The notes beneath the pieces are model-generated. The model did no database searches. It worked only from the letters and a program-made list of their open reading frames with translations, and was not told where the DNA came from. The position numbers and the translations under genes were made by a program. Shown one piece after another: positions 15,027 to 22,141 of a DNA stretch of 22,141 bases; within the stretch, counting starts at the first letter, position 1; each line of letters begins with the position of its first letter. The DNA lies in the NCBI GenBank assembly GCA_003555285.1, contig PWGH01000110.1:1-22141 (forward strand), in the 5' to 3' direction. The stretch comes from Thioalkalivibrio sp. (GTDB lineage Bacteria; Pseudomonadota; Gammaproteobacteria; Ectothiorhodospirales; Ectothiorhodospiraceae).

Positions 15027-16333
15027 GCGAACTCCTCAGGGCGGGCGGATGCCTCCGGCGGTGCGGTCCAGACGGGACGCCCGGCGACCCAGGTCTCAGT
15101 CACACTGCCGGAAAAGGTCCAACCGAAGAAGGGGGTATTGGCACCGGCACTCAACCAGGTCTGCGGGTCGATTTCGGTCAGGCCGTGGGGGTCGAACAGC
15201 ACGAAATCGGCCGCCGCCCCAGGGCTCAGGCGCCCGGAGCCGACCCCGAGAATTCCGGCGGGACCGGTGGTGATGCGCGCAAGGGCCTCGGACAGCGGCA
15301 GCAGGCCCTCTTCCGCCAGCCGCAGCGTCAGCGGCAGCAGCGTCTCCAGGGCACTGATTCCAGGACGCGTCGCGGCGAAGGGCCCGAGCTTGCTGTCGCT
15401 CTCGTGCGGTTGGTGGTCCGAGCAGATCGCCGAGATCTCGCCGCGGGCGACGGCCCGACGCAGGCCCTCGCGGTCCCGCTGCGTGCGCAGCGGCGGATTC
15501 ACGTGGCACAGCGGGTTGAAGTCGGCAACATCCATCTCGGTCAGGAACAGCTGATGCGCCGCGACGTCGGCCGAGACCGGCAGCCCGTCGGCGCGCGCCT
15601 TCGCCACCATCTCGGCGCCACGGGCGGTCGACAGGCGATTGATATGCACCCGCGCCCGCGTCTGTTCGACCAGCGCGAGAATCACGCCGAGGGCCGCGGT
15701 CTCGGCGGCTTCGGGAACGCCGGGCAGGCCCAGGCGGGTCGAGACGGTGCCTTCGTGGACGCAGCCGGAGCCGGCGAGCGCGGCGTCCTGCGCCGACACC
15801 GCGACCAGCAGGTCGAAGGTGGCGGCATATTCCAGCGCGCGGCGCAGCACCAGGGGGCTGGAAAGCGGCTGGTGGGCATTGCTCGCGGCGACCACGCCGG
15901 CGCGTTTCAGCGCCGCCAATTCGGCGAGTTGCTCGCCCAGCAGGCCTCGGGTCAGCGCGCCCATCGTCAGCACCCGGATCCCGCAGGCCTGCTCGGCGCG
16001 GCGGCTGATCAGTTCCACTTCGGCCGGCGAATCGATCGGCGGCTGAGTATCCGGCGGCATCACCAGCGTGGTGATGCCGCCGTGCGCCGCCGCCAGGGCC
16101 TCGCTCGCGACCGTGGCCTTGTGCTCTTCACCGGGCTCGCGCAGATGCGCCGACAGGTCGATTGCGCCGGGAAATAGCCAGCGGCCGGTGGCATCGATCC
16201 GGCGTCGCGGCTCGAAGCCCTCGGGGATCGTGCCCAGGGTGAGAATCTCGGCGCCCTGGATGCAAATCGGTGCCACCGCGTCGAAGCCGCTCGCCGGGTC
16301 GATCACCCGGGCATTCTCGATCAGGATGCTCAT
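15023..16333 (-). CDS. pyrC': Inactive dihydroorotase-like protein PyrC' (PyrX), PyrB partner
   Basis: 436 residues, amidohydrolase fold of the class I dihydroorotase family. The metal site is broken: the HxH motif after beta-1 reads S61-A-H63 ([10 protein letters not shown]), the HxED motif reads S180-A-Q-D, and the HxxH-ST motif reads HINR(233)LST. D306 (SDHQPH) remains. Three of the four or five ligands are lost, so catalysis is not expected. In Pseudomonas a comparable pyrC' directly after pyrB encodes a non-catalytic dihydroorotase needed for assembly of the aspartate transcarbamoylase complex; the same position here supports that role. The start is the ATG overlapping the pyrB stop (ATGA); the open frame upstream is an artefact within pyrB. 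A functional PyrC must be encoded elsewhere. Confidence 0.92.
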   Translation of the reverse strand: MSILIENARVIDPASGFDAVAPICIQGAEILTLGTIPEGFEPRRRIDATGRWLFPGAIDLSAHLREPGEEHKATVASEALAAAHGGITTLVMPPDTQPPIDSPAEVELISRRAEQACGIRVLTMGALTRGLLGEQLAELAALKRAGVVAASNAHQPLSSPLVLRRALEYAATFDLLVAVSAQDAALAGSGCVHEGTVSTRLGLPGVPEAAETAALGVILALVEQTRARVHINRLSTARGAEMVAKARADGLPVSADVAAHQLFLTEMDVADFNPLCHVNPPLRTQRDREGLRRAVARGEISAICSDHQPHESDSKLGPFAATRPGISALETLLPLTLRLAEEGLLPLSEALARITTGPAGILGVGSGRLSPGAAADFVLFDPHGLTEIDPQTWLSAGANTPFFGWTFSGSVTETWVAGRPVWTAPPEASARPEEFA

Positions 16334-17337
16334 GTGCCCTGCACCCCGATGGTCATCGACATCACCGCCATGCGCACGGCGATGCCGAAGGTCACCTGCT
16401 GCAGGATCACCGACTGCGCTCCGTCGGCCACTGCCGAGTCGATCTCGACCCCGCGGTTGGCCGGGCCCGGATGCATCACCAGACAATCCGGCTTCGCGAG
16501 CAGCAGACGCCGCTGGGTCAGGCCGAACAGCTGGAAGTACTCGTGCTCCGAGGGCAGGTGCGCGTGTTCCATGCGTTCGCGCTGCAGGCGCAGCATCATC
16601 ACCACGTCGACGTCGCGCAGCCCCTGCTTCAGGTCGTGGAACACGTGCACGCCGAGGTCCTCGACCTGCGCCGGCAGCAGCGAGCGCGGGGCGACCACCC
16701 GGACCTCGCCGGCCTGCAGGATGTTCAGCGCATGGATCTGCGAGCGCGCGACCCGCGAGTGCAGGATGTCGCCGACGATCGCGACCTTGAGCCGGGTGAA
16801 GTCGCCCTTGCAGCGGCGGATGGTGAACATGTCCAGCAGCGCCTGCGTTGGATGCGCGTGGCGTCCGTCACCGGCGTTCAGCACGCTGATCCCCGGCTGG
16901 GTGTGGCGGGCCATGAAGTGCGCGGCGCCGCTGTCCTGGTGGCGTACGACGAACATGTCGACGTTCATCGCCTCGAGGTTGCGCAGGGTGTCGAGCAGGC
17001 TTTCGCCCTTCACCGCCGAGGAGGTGCTGACATTGATGTTCAGCACATCGGCCGAGAGCCGCTTGGCCGCGAGTTCGAAGGTGGTGCGGGTGCGCGTGCT
17101 GGCCTCGAAGAACAGGTTGACCACCGTCTTGCCGCGCAGCAGCGGCACCTTCTTCACCGCTTTTTCGTTCATGTTGGCGAAAGATTCGGCGTTGTCCAGG
17201 ATTTCGGTGACCAGCTTGCGGCTCAAACCCTCGACGGTCAGCAGATGACGCAGGCGGCCGTCGGCGGTCAGTTGCAGGTCGTTCGGCAGGGGTCCGGGTT
17301 GGGGCAGACGATGGGCCGAGGAGGGCAGTGCGATCAA
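16330..17337 (-). CDS. pyrB: Aspartate carbamoyltransferase catalytic subunit
   Basis: Committed step of pyrimidine synthesis: carbamoyl phosphate plus aspartate to carbamoyl aspartate. 335 residues with the carbamoyl-phosphate loop [13 protein letters not shown] (S80-T-R-T-R84), [28 protein letters not shown] (H162-P-T-Q165), [15 protein letters not shown] and [13 protein letters not shown]. Length and N-terminal extension match the Pseudomonas type that forms a complex with PyrC'. The start is a TTG whose last bases overlap the pyrR stop (TTGA); GGAGG lies 7 nt upstream and no ATG or GTG is available nearby, so the rare start codon is well supported. No pyrI regulatory subunit is present. 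Confidence 0.96.
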   Translation of the reverse strand: MIALPSSAHRLPQPGPLPNDLQLTADGRLRHLLTVEGLSRKLVTEILDNAESFANMNEKAVKKVPLLRGKTVVNLFFEASTRTRTTFELAAKRLSADVLNINVSTSSAVKGESLLDTLRNLEAMNVDMFVVRHQDSGAAHFMARHTQPGISVLNAGDGRHAHPTQALLDMFTIRRCKGDFTRLKVAIVGDILHSRVARSQIHALNILQAGEVRVVAPRSLLPAQVEDLGVHVFHDLKQGLRDVDVVMMLRLQRERMEHAHLPSEHEYFQLFGLTQRRLLLAKPDCLVMHPGPANRGVEIDSAVADGAQSVILQQVTFGIAVRMAVMSMTIGVQGT

Positions 17338-17840
17338 GACCGGCCCTCCACCTGCACCCGTTCCAGCCGCAACGGTTCGGGCCCTCGCAGCTTGATCTGT
17401 TCCCCGGCGCCGAGCTCCAGATGCGCGCCGACGATCGCCGCCTCGATCGGCAGCTCGCGCCCGTCGCGTTCGACCAGCACCGCCAGGGTGACCGAGGCCG
17501 GCCGGCCGTAATCGAAGAGCTCGTTCAGGGCCGCGCGAATGGTGCGGCCGGTAAACAGCACGTCGTCGACCAGCAGGATGTGCTGGTTGTCGAGCTCCTC
17601 GGGCAATTCCGAGGGCCGCACCTGCGGATGCATGCCGATGCGTGAGAAGTCATCGCGATAGAAGCTGATGTCGAGCTTGCCCATGGGACGGGTGTAGCCC
17701 AGGCGCTGGACCAGGGCCTCGGCGATCCAGACCCCCCCCGTGTGGATGCCCACGACCAGCGGCTCGTCGATGCCACGCTGCTCGAAATGATACCGGGTCT
17801 GCTCGACCATGTTGTCCAACAGCGATGCGATCTCAGCCAT
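17334..17840 (-). CDS. pyrR: PyrR family bifunctional regulator / uracil phosphoribosyltransferase
   Basis: 168 residues, phosphoribosyltransferase fold. The PRPP motif [10 protein letters not shown] lies at 91-100, preceded by [13 protein letters not shown] and [23 protein letters not shown], and followed by [19 protein letters not shown]; this is the PyrR pattern. In Gram-positive bacteria PyrR controls pyr operon attenuation; in this lineage the regulatory mode is less clear and no attenuator is visible here, since the gene overlaps its neighbours. The start was set at MAEIASLL (GGAG about 9 nt upstream; family N-terminus); it overlaps the end of ruvX by 8 bp. It precedes pyrB with a 4-bp overlap. 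Confidence 0.94.
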   Translation of the reverse strand: MAEIASLLDNMVEQTRYHFEQRGIDEPLVVGIHTGGVWIAEALVQRLGYTRPMGKLDISFYRDDFSRIGMHPQVRPSELPEELDNQHILLVDDVLFTGRTIRAALNELFDYGRPASVTLAVLVERDGRELPIEAAIVGAHLELGAGEQIKLRGPEPLRLERVQVEGRS

Positions 17841-18234
17841 TGCGGGGGTTCTCCATAAACCAGCCTTCCAGGATGACGGCGGCAGCATGGGCATCCAGAC
17901 CCGGATCCTTGCCGCCGCGTTGCTGACGCTCGCGTCCCAGGTGGGAAGTCAGACGTTCATCGCTCCAGTATAGCGGCAGACCGTAATCCTGGCCGAGCCC
18001 CGCGGCAAAGCGGCGGATCGCGGGCGCCAGTGGGGTCGGCTGGCCGTCGTCCTGGGTTGGCCAGCCGACGACGAAGGCATCGGGGCGCCAGTCGGCGACC
18101 AGCGCGCGGATTCGTTCAGCGGTTTCGGGGTGATCGACGCGCAGCGTGACCAGGCCCCGCGCGCTTCCGGTCAGTTGATCGCCGATGGCCACACCCACCC
18201 GACGTCGGCCGTAGTCGAAGGCCATCAGGCGCAC
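17833..18234 (-). CDS. ruvX: Holliday junction resolvase-like protein RuvX/YqgF
   Basis: 133 residues, RNase H-like fold, the family of pre-16S rRNA nuclease YqgF. Key features: [14 protein letters not shown] with the first catalytic Asp, [15 protein letters not shown], the DERLTSHLG motif and the last acidic residue in [15 protein letters not shown] prefer the GTG start 2 bp after the algH stop, giving MRLMAFDYG, because family members carry several residues before the AFDYG strand; the ATG three codons later is the alternative. The ribosome site is weak for both, so coupling with algH is likely. The algH-ruvX-pyrR-pyrB order is the same in Pseudomonas. Confidence 0.92.
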   Translation of the reverse strand: MRLMAFDYGRRRVGVAIGDQLTGSARGLVTLRVDHPETAERIRALVADWRPDAFVVGWPTQDDGQPTPLAPAIRRFAAGLGQDYGLPLYWSDERLTSHLGRERQQRGGKDPGLDAHAAAVILEGWFMENPRNG

Positions 18235-18236
18235 GT

Positions 18237-18818
18237 TCAGGCGTGTCCGGAGACCTGGCTGATCAGGTTCATGTCGATGCCGATCAGGCGTGCTGCGGCG
18301 CTCCAGCGGTCGCTGGCGGGCAGCGCGAAGACGATCGACTGGCTGGCCGGTGCCACCAGCCAGGCGTCGTCCATGATCTCCTCCTCGAGTTGCCCCGGAC
18401 CCCAGCCGGCGTAGCCGAGCGCGATCAGCGCCTGCTGCGGACCCTGGCCGAGCGCCATCGCCTCGAGGATATCGCGCGAGGTCGTCAGCGCCAGTTCGTG
18501 GCCGACGGCGCGCGTGCCGGTCCATTCCGCCTCGGGAGAATGCAGCACGAAGCCCTGTTCGGGTTGCGCCGGGCCGCCACGGAAGACCCGGTGGTCCGGG
18601 GTGTTCGCCACCGGATCGAGATCCAGCTGCTGCAACAGCTGCGGTAGGTGCAGATCGTCGATCGGCTGATTGATCACCAGCCCCATTGCGCCCTCGTCAT
18701 TGTGTTCGCAGATGTAGGTGACGGTATGCGAGAAATAGCCGTCGTGCTGGCTCGGCATCGCGATCAGGAAGTGATCGCGCAGCCCTTCCGTACTTGCCTT
18801 GGGATTCGTGTTCGTCAT
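18237..18818 (-). CDS. algH: YqgE/AlgH family protein
   Basis: 193 residues, cytoplasmic, biochemical function unknown; in P. aeruginosa AlgH was linked to alginate regulation. Family blocks in order: LRDHFLIAMPSQHDGYFSHTVTYICEHNDEGAMGLVINQP, VFRGGPAQPEQGFVLHS, ELALTTSRDILEAMA, ALIALGYAGWGPGQLEEEIMDDAWLVAP, and the C-terminal SGHA. The start chosen is the ATG of MTNTNPKAST; the open frame continues 12 codons to a TTG with no better ribosome site. The upstream gap to tonB is 95 bp and contains a perfect 16-bp tandem duplication. Confidence 0.93.
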   Translation of the reverse strand: MTNTNPKASTEGLRDHFLIAMPSQHDGYFSHTVTYICEHNDEGAMGLVINQPIDDLHLPQLLQQLDLDPVANTPDHRVFRGGPAQPEQGFVLHSPEAEWTGTRAVGHELALTTSRDILEAMALGQGPQQALIALGYAGWGPGQLEEEIMDDAWLVAPASQSIVFALPASDRWSAAARLIGIDMNLISQVSGHA

Positions 18819-18884
18819 TATTGAAGTATCCGTCGGTCGGTCCCGCTGCTGCAAGCATCCCTGTTCATCGTGACCCGTTGTTGT

Positions 18885-18916
18885 TCAGAGCCGGGGGTCA
18901 TCAGAGCCGGGGGTCA
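18885..18916. repeat. Perfect 16-bp tandem duplication at the tonB stop codon
   Basis: TCAGAGCCGGGGGTCA occurs twice back to back (18885-18900 and 18901-18916). The right copy contains the tonB stop codon (TGA, 18914-18916 on minus); the left copy lies in the following spacer. This looks like a slippage duplication. Because it begins at the stop codon it does not alter the protein. Confidence 0.9.
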
Positions 18917-19855
18917 TCGGGCGCGTTGCACCCGGTCGCGCTGGAAGGCCCAGGTGCGGGTGATCACCAGTTCATCGTACCGCTCCCGCATCGATTCGGT
19001 GAAGGGGCTGAAGGGGGCTGCGAGCTCGACGATGCGCACGGCAGCCTGATCGAGGACGGCTTCGCCGGAGCTCCTGGTCACCGCCACATTCAGCACCTGA
19101 CCCTGGCTGTCCAGGCGTACCGACAGCACCAGCGATCCGGCAAGGGCCTGCCGTCGCGCCTCGTCCGGATAGTTCAGGTTGCCGATGCGCTCGACCTTGC
19201 GGATCCAGGCCTCCAGGTAGGCGGCCTCGGGGGCGGCCCGCGCCGACAGGGTATCGAGATAGCCGGTGCGAGTGGCCCGAGCGGTTCGAGTGTGTTCGGC
19301 CGGGGCCGGCGCGGCCCGCACCGCCTCCAGTCCGCGCGCCATCAGCATCGCCGCCGAGGGCGTTTCGGGGGGTGTGACAGTGTCCGTGGGCGACGGCTCC
19401 CGGTGCTGCGGTCGCGGTTCCGCCGTCGGAGCCGTGCTGGCCACCGGATCCGGCTGGCGGTCGATCACCACCTCCGAAGGTTGCAGGCGGGGAGTGACCG
19501 GTTCGCTGAGGGTGCCGCCATCGCCGAGGGGTGCGGTGTCCCCGACGCGTGCCCCGATCGGCTCGGGGGTGGTGGCGTCCCGGTTCTCGGGCGTCGCACC
19601 GCTGCCGGCCTGATCGTGGCTCGCGATGTGCTCGACGGGCTCCGGTGTCACCGGCGGCCCCGGATCGTCGACCCGGGTCACGTCCAGGGTGATCGGAGGC
19701 GGTTCCTGCTGTTGTTGCAGCAGGTGATCGAAGCCCACGCCGAGGATGATCAGCACATGCAGCACCACCGCCAGGAACAGCGTCAGCGCCAAGCGGCTGG
19801 AATCATCCGGGGCTGATGGGAGAACCGGGGCTGGTTGGAGGGATCGGGCGGACAT
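18914..19855 (-). CDS. TonB family energy transducer
   Basis: 313 residues. A single N-terminal transmembrane helix (about 22-42, LALTLFLAVVLHVLIILGVGF) carries a membrane-embedded His (H33), as in TonB; then a long Pro/Thr/Glu-rich periplasmic spacer (about 50-215), and a C-terminal TonB domain (YLEAWIRKVERIGNLNYPDEARRQALAGSLVLSVRLDSQGQV, with the YP motif, ending VITRTWAFQRDRVQ). It would couple the proton gradient to outer-membrane receptors; no exbBD or receptor is in the window. Position before algH corresponds to tonB3 of Pseudomonas, which has been tied to type IV pilus function. The start overlaps the preceding gene by 53 bp; no later start keeps the helix intact. Confidence 0.9.
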   Translation of the reverse strand: MSARSLQPAPVLPSAPDDSSRLALTLFLAVVLHVLIILGVGFDHLLQQQQEPPPITLDVTRVDDPGPPVTPEPVEHIASHDQAGSGATPENRDATTPEPIGARVGDTAPLGDGGTLSEPVTPRLQPSEVVIDRQPDPVASTAPTAEPRPQHREPSPTDTVTPPETPSAAMLMARGLEAVRAAPAPAEHTRTARATRTGYLDTLSARAAPEAAYLEAWIRKVERIGNLNYPDEARRQALAGSLVLSVRLDSQGQVLNVAVTRSSGEAVLDQAAVRIVELAAPFSPFTESMRERYDELVITRTWAFQRDRVQRAR

Positions 19856-20366
19856 GTCGTTGGATACGCGGATCGGCCAGCACGGAAAGACTCAGTATAC
19901 CCGTGACCACGCCGGTGATCAGCGCCGCCAGCAGCAGAGGGGGCAACAGCAGCAGCAGCTGCGGATGCGGGATGATCAGTGTCCAGGCCAGCAGGAACTG
20001 CCCCAGGGTATGCGCGAGTGCCGCCGGTACCGCCAAGCCCAGTGCGCTGAGGTGGCGGGGATACAGCCGGACCAGCGGTGCCAGGATTCCAAGGGCCGCG
20101 AGGCCCCCGACAAGCGAGAGCCAGAACGCGGGGCTCAGCACGGTACCCAGCACCAGACTCGCCCCGACGACGCGCAGCAGGGTCACCGCCAGCGCCGCAC
20201 GCCAGCCGAGGCTCAAGAGGGCGATCAGCGTGATCACGTTGGCGAGCCCGGGTTTGATCCCCGGCATCGGACTGGGGATCGCGGTCTCGATGATCTGCAG
20301 CCCCATCGCCAGCGCCGCCAGCGCCGCGATGCGCCGATTCATCCGGTCCGGTGTCTCGTGGGTCAT
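19803..20366 (-). CDS. Gx transporter family membrane protein (Hpre_diP_synt_I)
   Basis: 187 residues with five or six hydrophobic helices. It belongs to the Pfam family named heptaprenyl diphosphate synthase component I: RRIAALAALAMGLQIIETAIPSPMPGIKPGLANVITLIALLSLGWRAALAVTLLRVVGASLVLGTVLSPAFWLSLVGG is the typical core, with the conserved PGIKPGLAN. The fold resembles small-molecule (ECF S-component-like) transporters and not a prenyl synthase. It starts 4 bp after the NusG_II gene, and its end runs 53 bp into tonB. With ApbE and NusG_II protein upstream it forms a trio seen in flavin-dependent electron-transfer loci; the transported substrate is unknown. Confidence 0.9.
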   Translation of the reverse strand: MTHETPDRMNRRIAALAALAMGLQIIETAIPSPMPGIKPGLANVITLIALLSLGWRAALAVTLLRVVGASLVLGTVLSPAFWLSLVGGLAALGILAPLVRLYPRHLSALGLAVPAALAHTLGQFLLAWTLIIPHPQLLLLLPPLLLAALITGVVTGILSLSVLADPRIQRHVRPIPPTSPGSPISPG

Positions 20367-20370
20367 CGGG

Positions 20371-20793
20371 TTAGTAATGCATGCTGTCGAAGATCGGATT
20401 CGCTCCCTGGACCTGCAGCACCAGCCGATTCGGCAGGCTCACCGCGATGTCGCCCGGGCGCTCCAGCCATCCCGCGCCTTCGCAGATCCCCTGTCGGCCG
20501 GGGGAGCGCAGGCAGCGGGCCCGTCCAGGCTCGATCTCGATCTCAGTGATACCGGCCACGCCCGACACCTGGAGCCGGCGGCTGGCAGTCAGCGGGACCA
20601 TCTGCGACGCGGCACCGGCCTGAGTGATCACCAGGTGGGTGGGCCCTGCCCCGGGCGCAAACGAACCCATCCGATACCAACCGGGCGCATAGACCAGGGC
20701 GAAGCTCGAAGCCACCAGCACGCCGGCCAGGGCCAGTACGAGCGCATCGCCCCAACGCCATCGGCGCAGCACCGCGACCGCAGAAGCCGTCAT
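20371..20793 (-). CDS. NusG domain II-containing membrane-anchored protein
   Basis: 140 residues. One N-terminal transmembrane helix (about 16-37, ALVLALAGVLVASSFALVYAPGW), then an extracytoplasmic small beta domain of the NusG_II type: HLVITQAGAASQMVPL, EIEIEPGRARCLRSPGRQGICEGAGWLERPGDIAVSLPNRLVLQVQG. The C-x8-C pair (RCLRSPGRQGIC) is typical of the family. Despite the name it lacks the NGN and KOW context of transcription factor NusG. It overlaps the apbE stop by 4 bp (ATGA), so the two are surely co-translated. Biochemical role unknown; its constant companions are ApbE and the Gx transporter. Confidence 0.88.
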   Translation of the reverse strand: MTASAVAVLRRWRWGDALVLALAGVLVASSFALVYAPGWYRMGSFAPGAGPTHLVITQAGAASQMVPLTASRRLQVSGVAGITEIEIEPGRARCLRSPGRQGICEGAGWLERPGDIAVSLPNRLVLQVQGANPIFDSMHY

Positions 20794-21899
20794 GGTGCAT
20801 GGGGCGGGGGTTCGGCCTCCGGTGCCCGCAGCCGGGGAATGCGTTCTTGCTGGAAGGTCACTCGCGATTCCATCGCCGGCGTCAGCTCCACCGCACCATC
20901 GGGCAGCACGACCAGGACCTGTTCCACCCCCAGCTGCTGCGCCAGGGCTGGCCAGGCTTCGGGGCCGGCGATCATCAGGGTGGTGGCGGCCGCATCGGCC
21001 AAAGCGGCGTCCGGATGCAGCACGGTGACGGCGAGCAGGCCCTCGCTCGGGCGTCCGCTACGCGGATCGATCACATGGTGGATACGCTGGTCCTCCCAGT
21101 CGTAGCCGCGCTCGTAATCGCCGGAGGTGAACAGCGCCTCACCGGCGCTCAATTCGATCTGCGCGAGCACCCCGGAACCGCGGGGATCGCGAACGCCGAT
21201 GCGCCAGGGACGGCCGGGGGGCTGCCCAAGCGTCATCAGGTCGCCGCCGGCATTGACAATGGCGTACTGGACCCCCAGGTCGCGTAGCCGATCGAGGCTG
21301 CGCGCCACCGCGAACCCCTTGGCCAGTCCGCCGAAATCGAGCTGCAGTTCCGGGTGTTGGCCGCGCAGGCGCACGCCGTCGCGTTCGATATCGCGCAGGC
21401 TCGGCGGGTTCACCAACAGGGCCTGCAGGGTCTGGGCATCGGGGGGCGGCCCCTGTGGCTCGTTCTGGTGGAAGCCCCAGGCGGCGATCAGCCGGCCGAG
21501 GGCTGGATTGAACAGGCCGTCGCTCAGACGCTCCAACTCCTGGCCGCGCTCGATCAGGGGTAGCACCGAAGGCGGTGCACTGAACTCGGCGCCGGTTACC
21601 AACAGTTGGTTGGTCCGGCCCAGGGACCCGGGCTCCCAGGCGTGCCAGGACTCATGCATGATCGCGAGATCCGCGCTCAGTTCGGACTCGATGCGGACGA
21701 GATCGTGCACGCCGGCCGGATACAGCGTGATGTCGACCAGGGTCCCGAAGGCATAGAAACTCAGGCGATCGGTGTCGGGTCCGGACTGGCAGGCGCTGAG
21801 CCCCAGTGCCAGGAGCAGCAACAGGGGTGGCAGAAGCCGATGCCCGATACGCCAGGAGAACCGCGGGTGGATCCGGATGGCACCGGGGGCGCGTTTCAT
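20790..21899 (-). CDS. apbE: FAD:protein FMN transferase, ApbE lipoprotein
   Basis: 369 residues. Transfers FMN from FAD to a Thr of a target flavoprotein on the outer side of the inner membrane. The signal sequence LLPPLLLLLALGLSAC has a lipobox with C37. Motifs in order: FYAFGTLVDITLYP, HAWEPGSLGRTNQ, DFGGLAKGFAVARSLD, AIVNAGGDLMTLG, SGDYERGYDWEDQRIHHVIDPRSGRP and the Mg-binding DAAATTLMIAG. All key residues are present. The start chosen is the ATG of MKRAPGAIRI, 10 bp after the gshB stop; upstream in-frame codons lie within gshB. No obvious substrate (FMN-binding domain protein, NqrC or RnfG) is present in the window. Confidence 0.95.
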   Translation of the reverse strand: MKRAPGAIRIHPRFSWRIGHRLLPPLLLLLALGLSACQSGPDTDRLSFYAFGTLVDITLYPAGVHDLVRIESELSADLAIMHESWHAWEPGSLGRTNQLLVTGAEFSAPPSVLPLIERGQELERLSDGLFNPALGRLIAAWGFHQNEPQGPPPDAQTLQALLVNPPSLRDIERDGVRLRGQHPELQLDFGGLAKGFAVARSLDRLRDLGVQYAIVNAGGDLMTLGQPPGRPWRIGVRDPRGSGVLAQIELSAGEALFTSGDYERGYDWEDQRIHHVIDPRSGRPSEGLLAVTVLHPDAALADAAATTLMIAGPEAWPALAQQLGVEQVLVVLPDGAVELTPAMESRVTFQQERIPRLRAPEAEPPPHAP

Positions 21900-21909
21900 G
21901 GGCTGAGGG

Positions 21910-22141
21910 TCATGGCGTTGGATTCGTTTCCAGATAACCGATGAATTGGCCGGCGATGTCGAGCGCGCATGCGGCATCGAGCTCGCGGATACCGGTCGGG
22001 CTGGTGACGTTGATTTCGGTGATGTACTCGCCGATCACATCCAGGCCGACGAAATCCAGGCCGCGGGCGCGCAACTCGGGACCGAGTTGCGCGCAGATCC
22101 AGCGGTCCCGCGCGGTCAGCGCCACGGCCTCGCCGCGTCCG
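21910..22141 (-). CDS. gshB: Glutathione synthetase, C-terminal part (5' end beyond window)
   Basis: The 76 visible residues, [55 protein letters not shown] and the short tail, match the C-terminal ATP-grasp part of glutathione synthetase; GLDVIG-x3[12 protein letters not shown] is diagnostic. It ligates glycine to gamma-glutamylcysteine in the cytoplasm. The start is outside the window to the right. It is followed after 10 bp by apbE, so it heads the minus-strand gene run as far as seen here. Confidence 0.95.
   Translation of the reverse strand, partial: GRGEAVALTARDRWICAQLGPELRARGLDFVGLDVIGEYITEINVTSPTGIRELDAACALDIAGQFIGYLETNPTP

Noticed and set aside
16334..16486. 51-codon N-terminal extension of PyrC'
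   Set aside because: It lies inside pyrB, is out of family character, and the ATG at the ATGA overlap fits the family N-terminus.
17841..17894. Upstream start for PyrR ([13 protein letters not shown]...)
   Set aside because: It lies within the ruvX coding end; the MAEIASLL start has a ribosome site and the family length.
1..22141. tRNA, rRNA, CRISPR, insertion sequences, integrase or toxin-antitoxin genes
   Set aside because: I looked for cloverleaf-like segments, regular spaced repeats, transposase motifs and small paired genes and saw none that I can support.

Overview
This is a GC-rich, densely packed chromosomal window from a free-living gammaproteobacterium. Gene content and order point to the Chromatiales/Ectothiorhodospiraceae side of the class (inference). 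The neighbourhood gshB ... tonB-algH-ruvX-pyrR-pyrB-pyrC' and DUF4426-yggT-proC-yggS/pilT-pilU matches, as I recall it, the Pseudomonas aeruginosa region around PA0388-PA0407, but with several insertions and losses. I see no rRNA, tRNA, CRISPR array, insertion sequence or prophage gene.

Layout. (1) 1-3834, minus: start of a urea ABC transporter operon, urtA-urtB-urtC (urtC runs off the left edge). A well-matched sigma-54 promoter (3883-3899) and a possible NtrC site (4039-4055) precede urtA. A perfect 12-bp hairpin separates urtA from urtB. (2) 4110-6573: nudE and an unrecognised exported protein on minus, then a YrfG-type nucleotidase and hspQ on plus. (3) 6889-7554, plus: a small DsbD_2/TauE-like membrane protein, ending stop-to-stop against DUF4426. 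(4) 7551-10474, minus: yggS-proC overlapping by 4 bp, then yggT and a DUF4426 protein. (5) 10644-14085, plus: three consecutive PilT-superfamily ATPases (pilT, pilU and a third, PilU-like one) for type IV pilus retraction. (6) 14133-22141, minus: eleven tightly spaced genes, gshB (partial)-apbE-NusG_II protein-Gx transporter-tonB-algH/yqgE-ruvX-pyrR-pyrB-pyrC'-pyrK, most joined by 4-8 bp overlaps.

How they work together. The urt genes are a nitrogen-scavenging uptake system whose control by nitrogen status can be read from the promoter. The pil genes drive twitching and pilus retraction. The pyr genes give the first steps of pyrimidine synthesis. PyrC' has lost three metal-ligand histidines, so it should be the structural partner of PyrB and not a working dihydroorotase. 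A PyrK electron-transfer subunit lies next to it without a PyrD.

The most interesting parts are the apbE-NusG_II-Gx trio, which resembles part of the Gram-positive flavin-based electron-transfer loci and is placed next to tonB; the third PilT-family ATPase, which shares an acidic D-[DE]-D-F-K-like tail with its PilU neighbour; and the pyrC'-pyrK pair.
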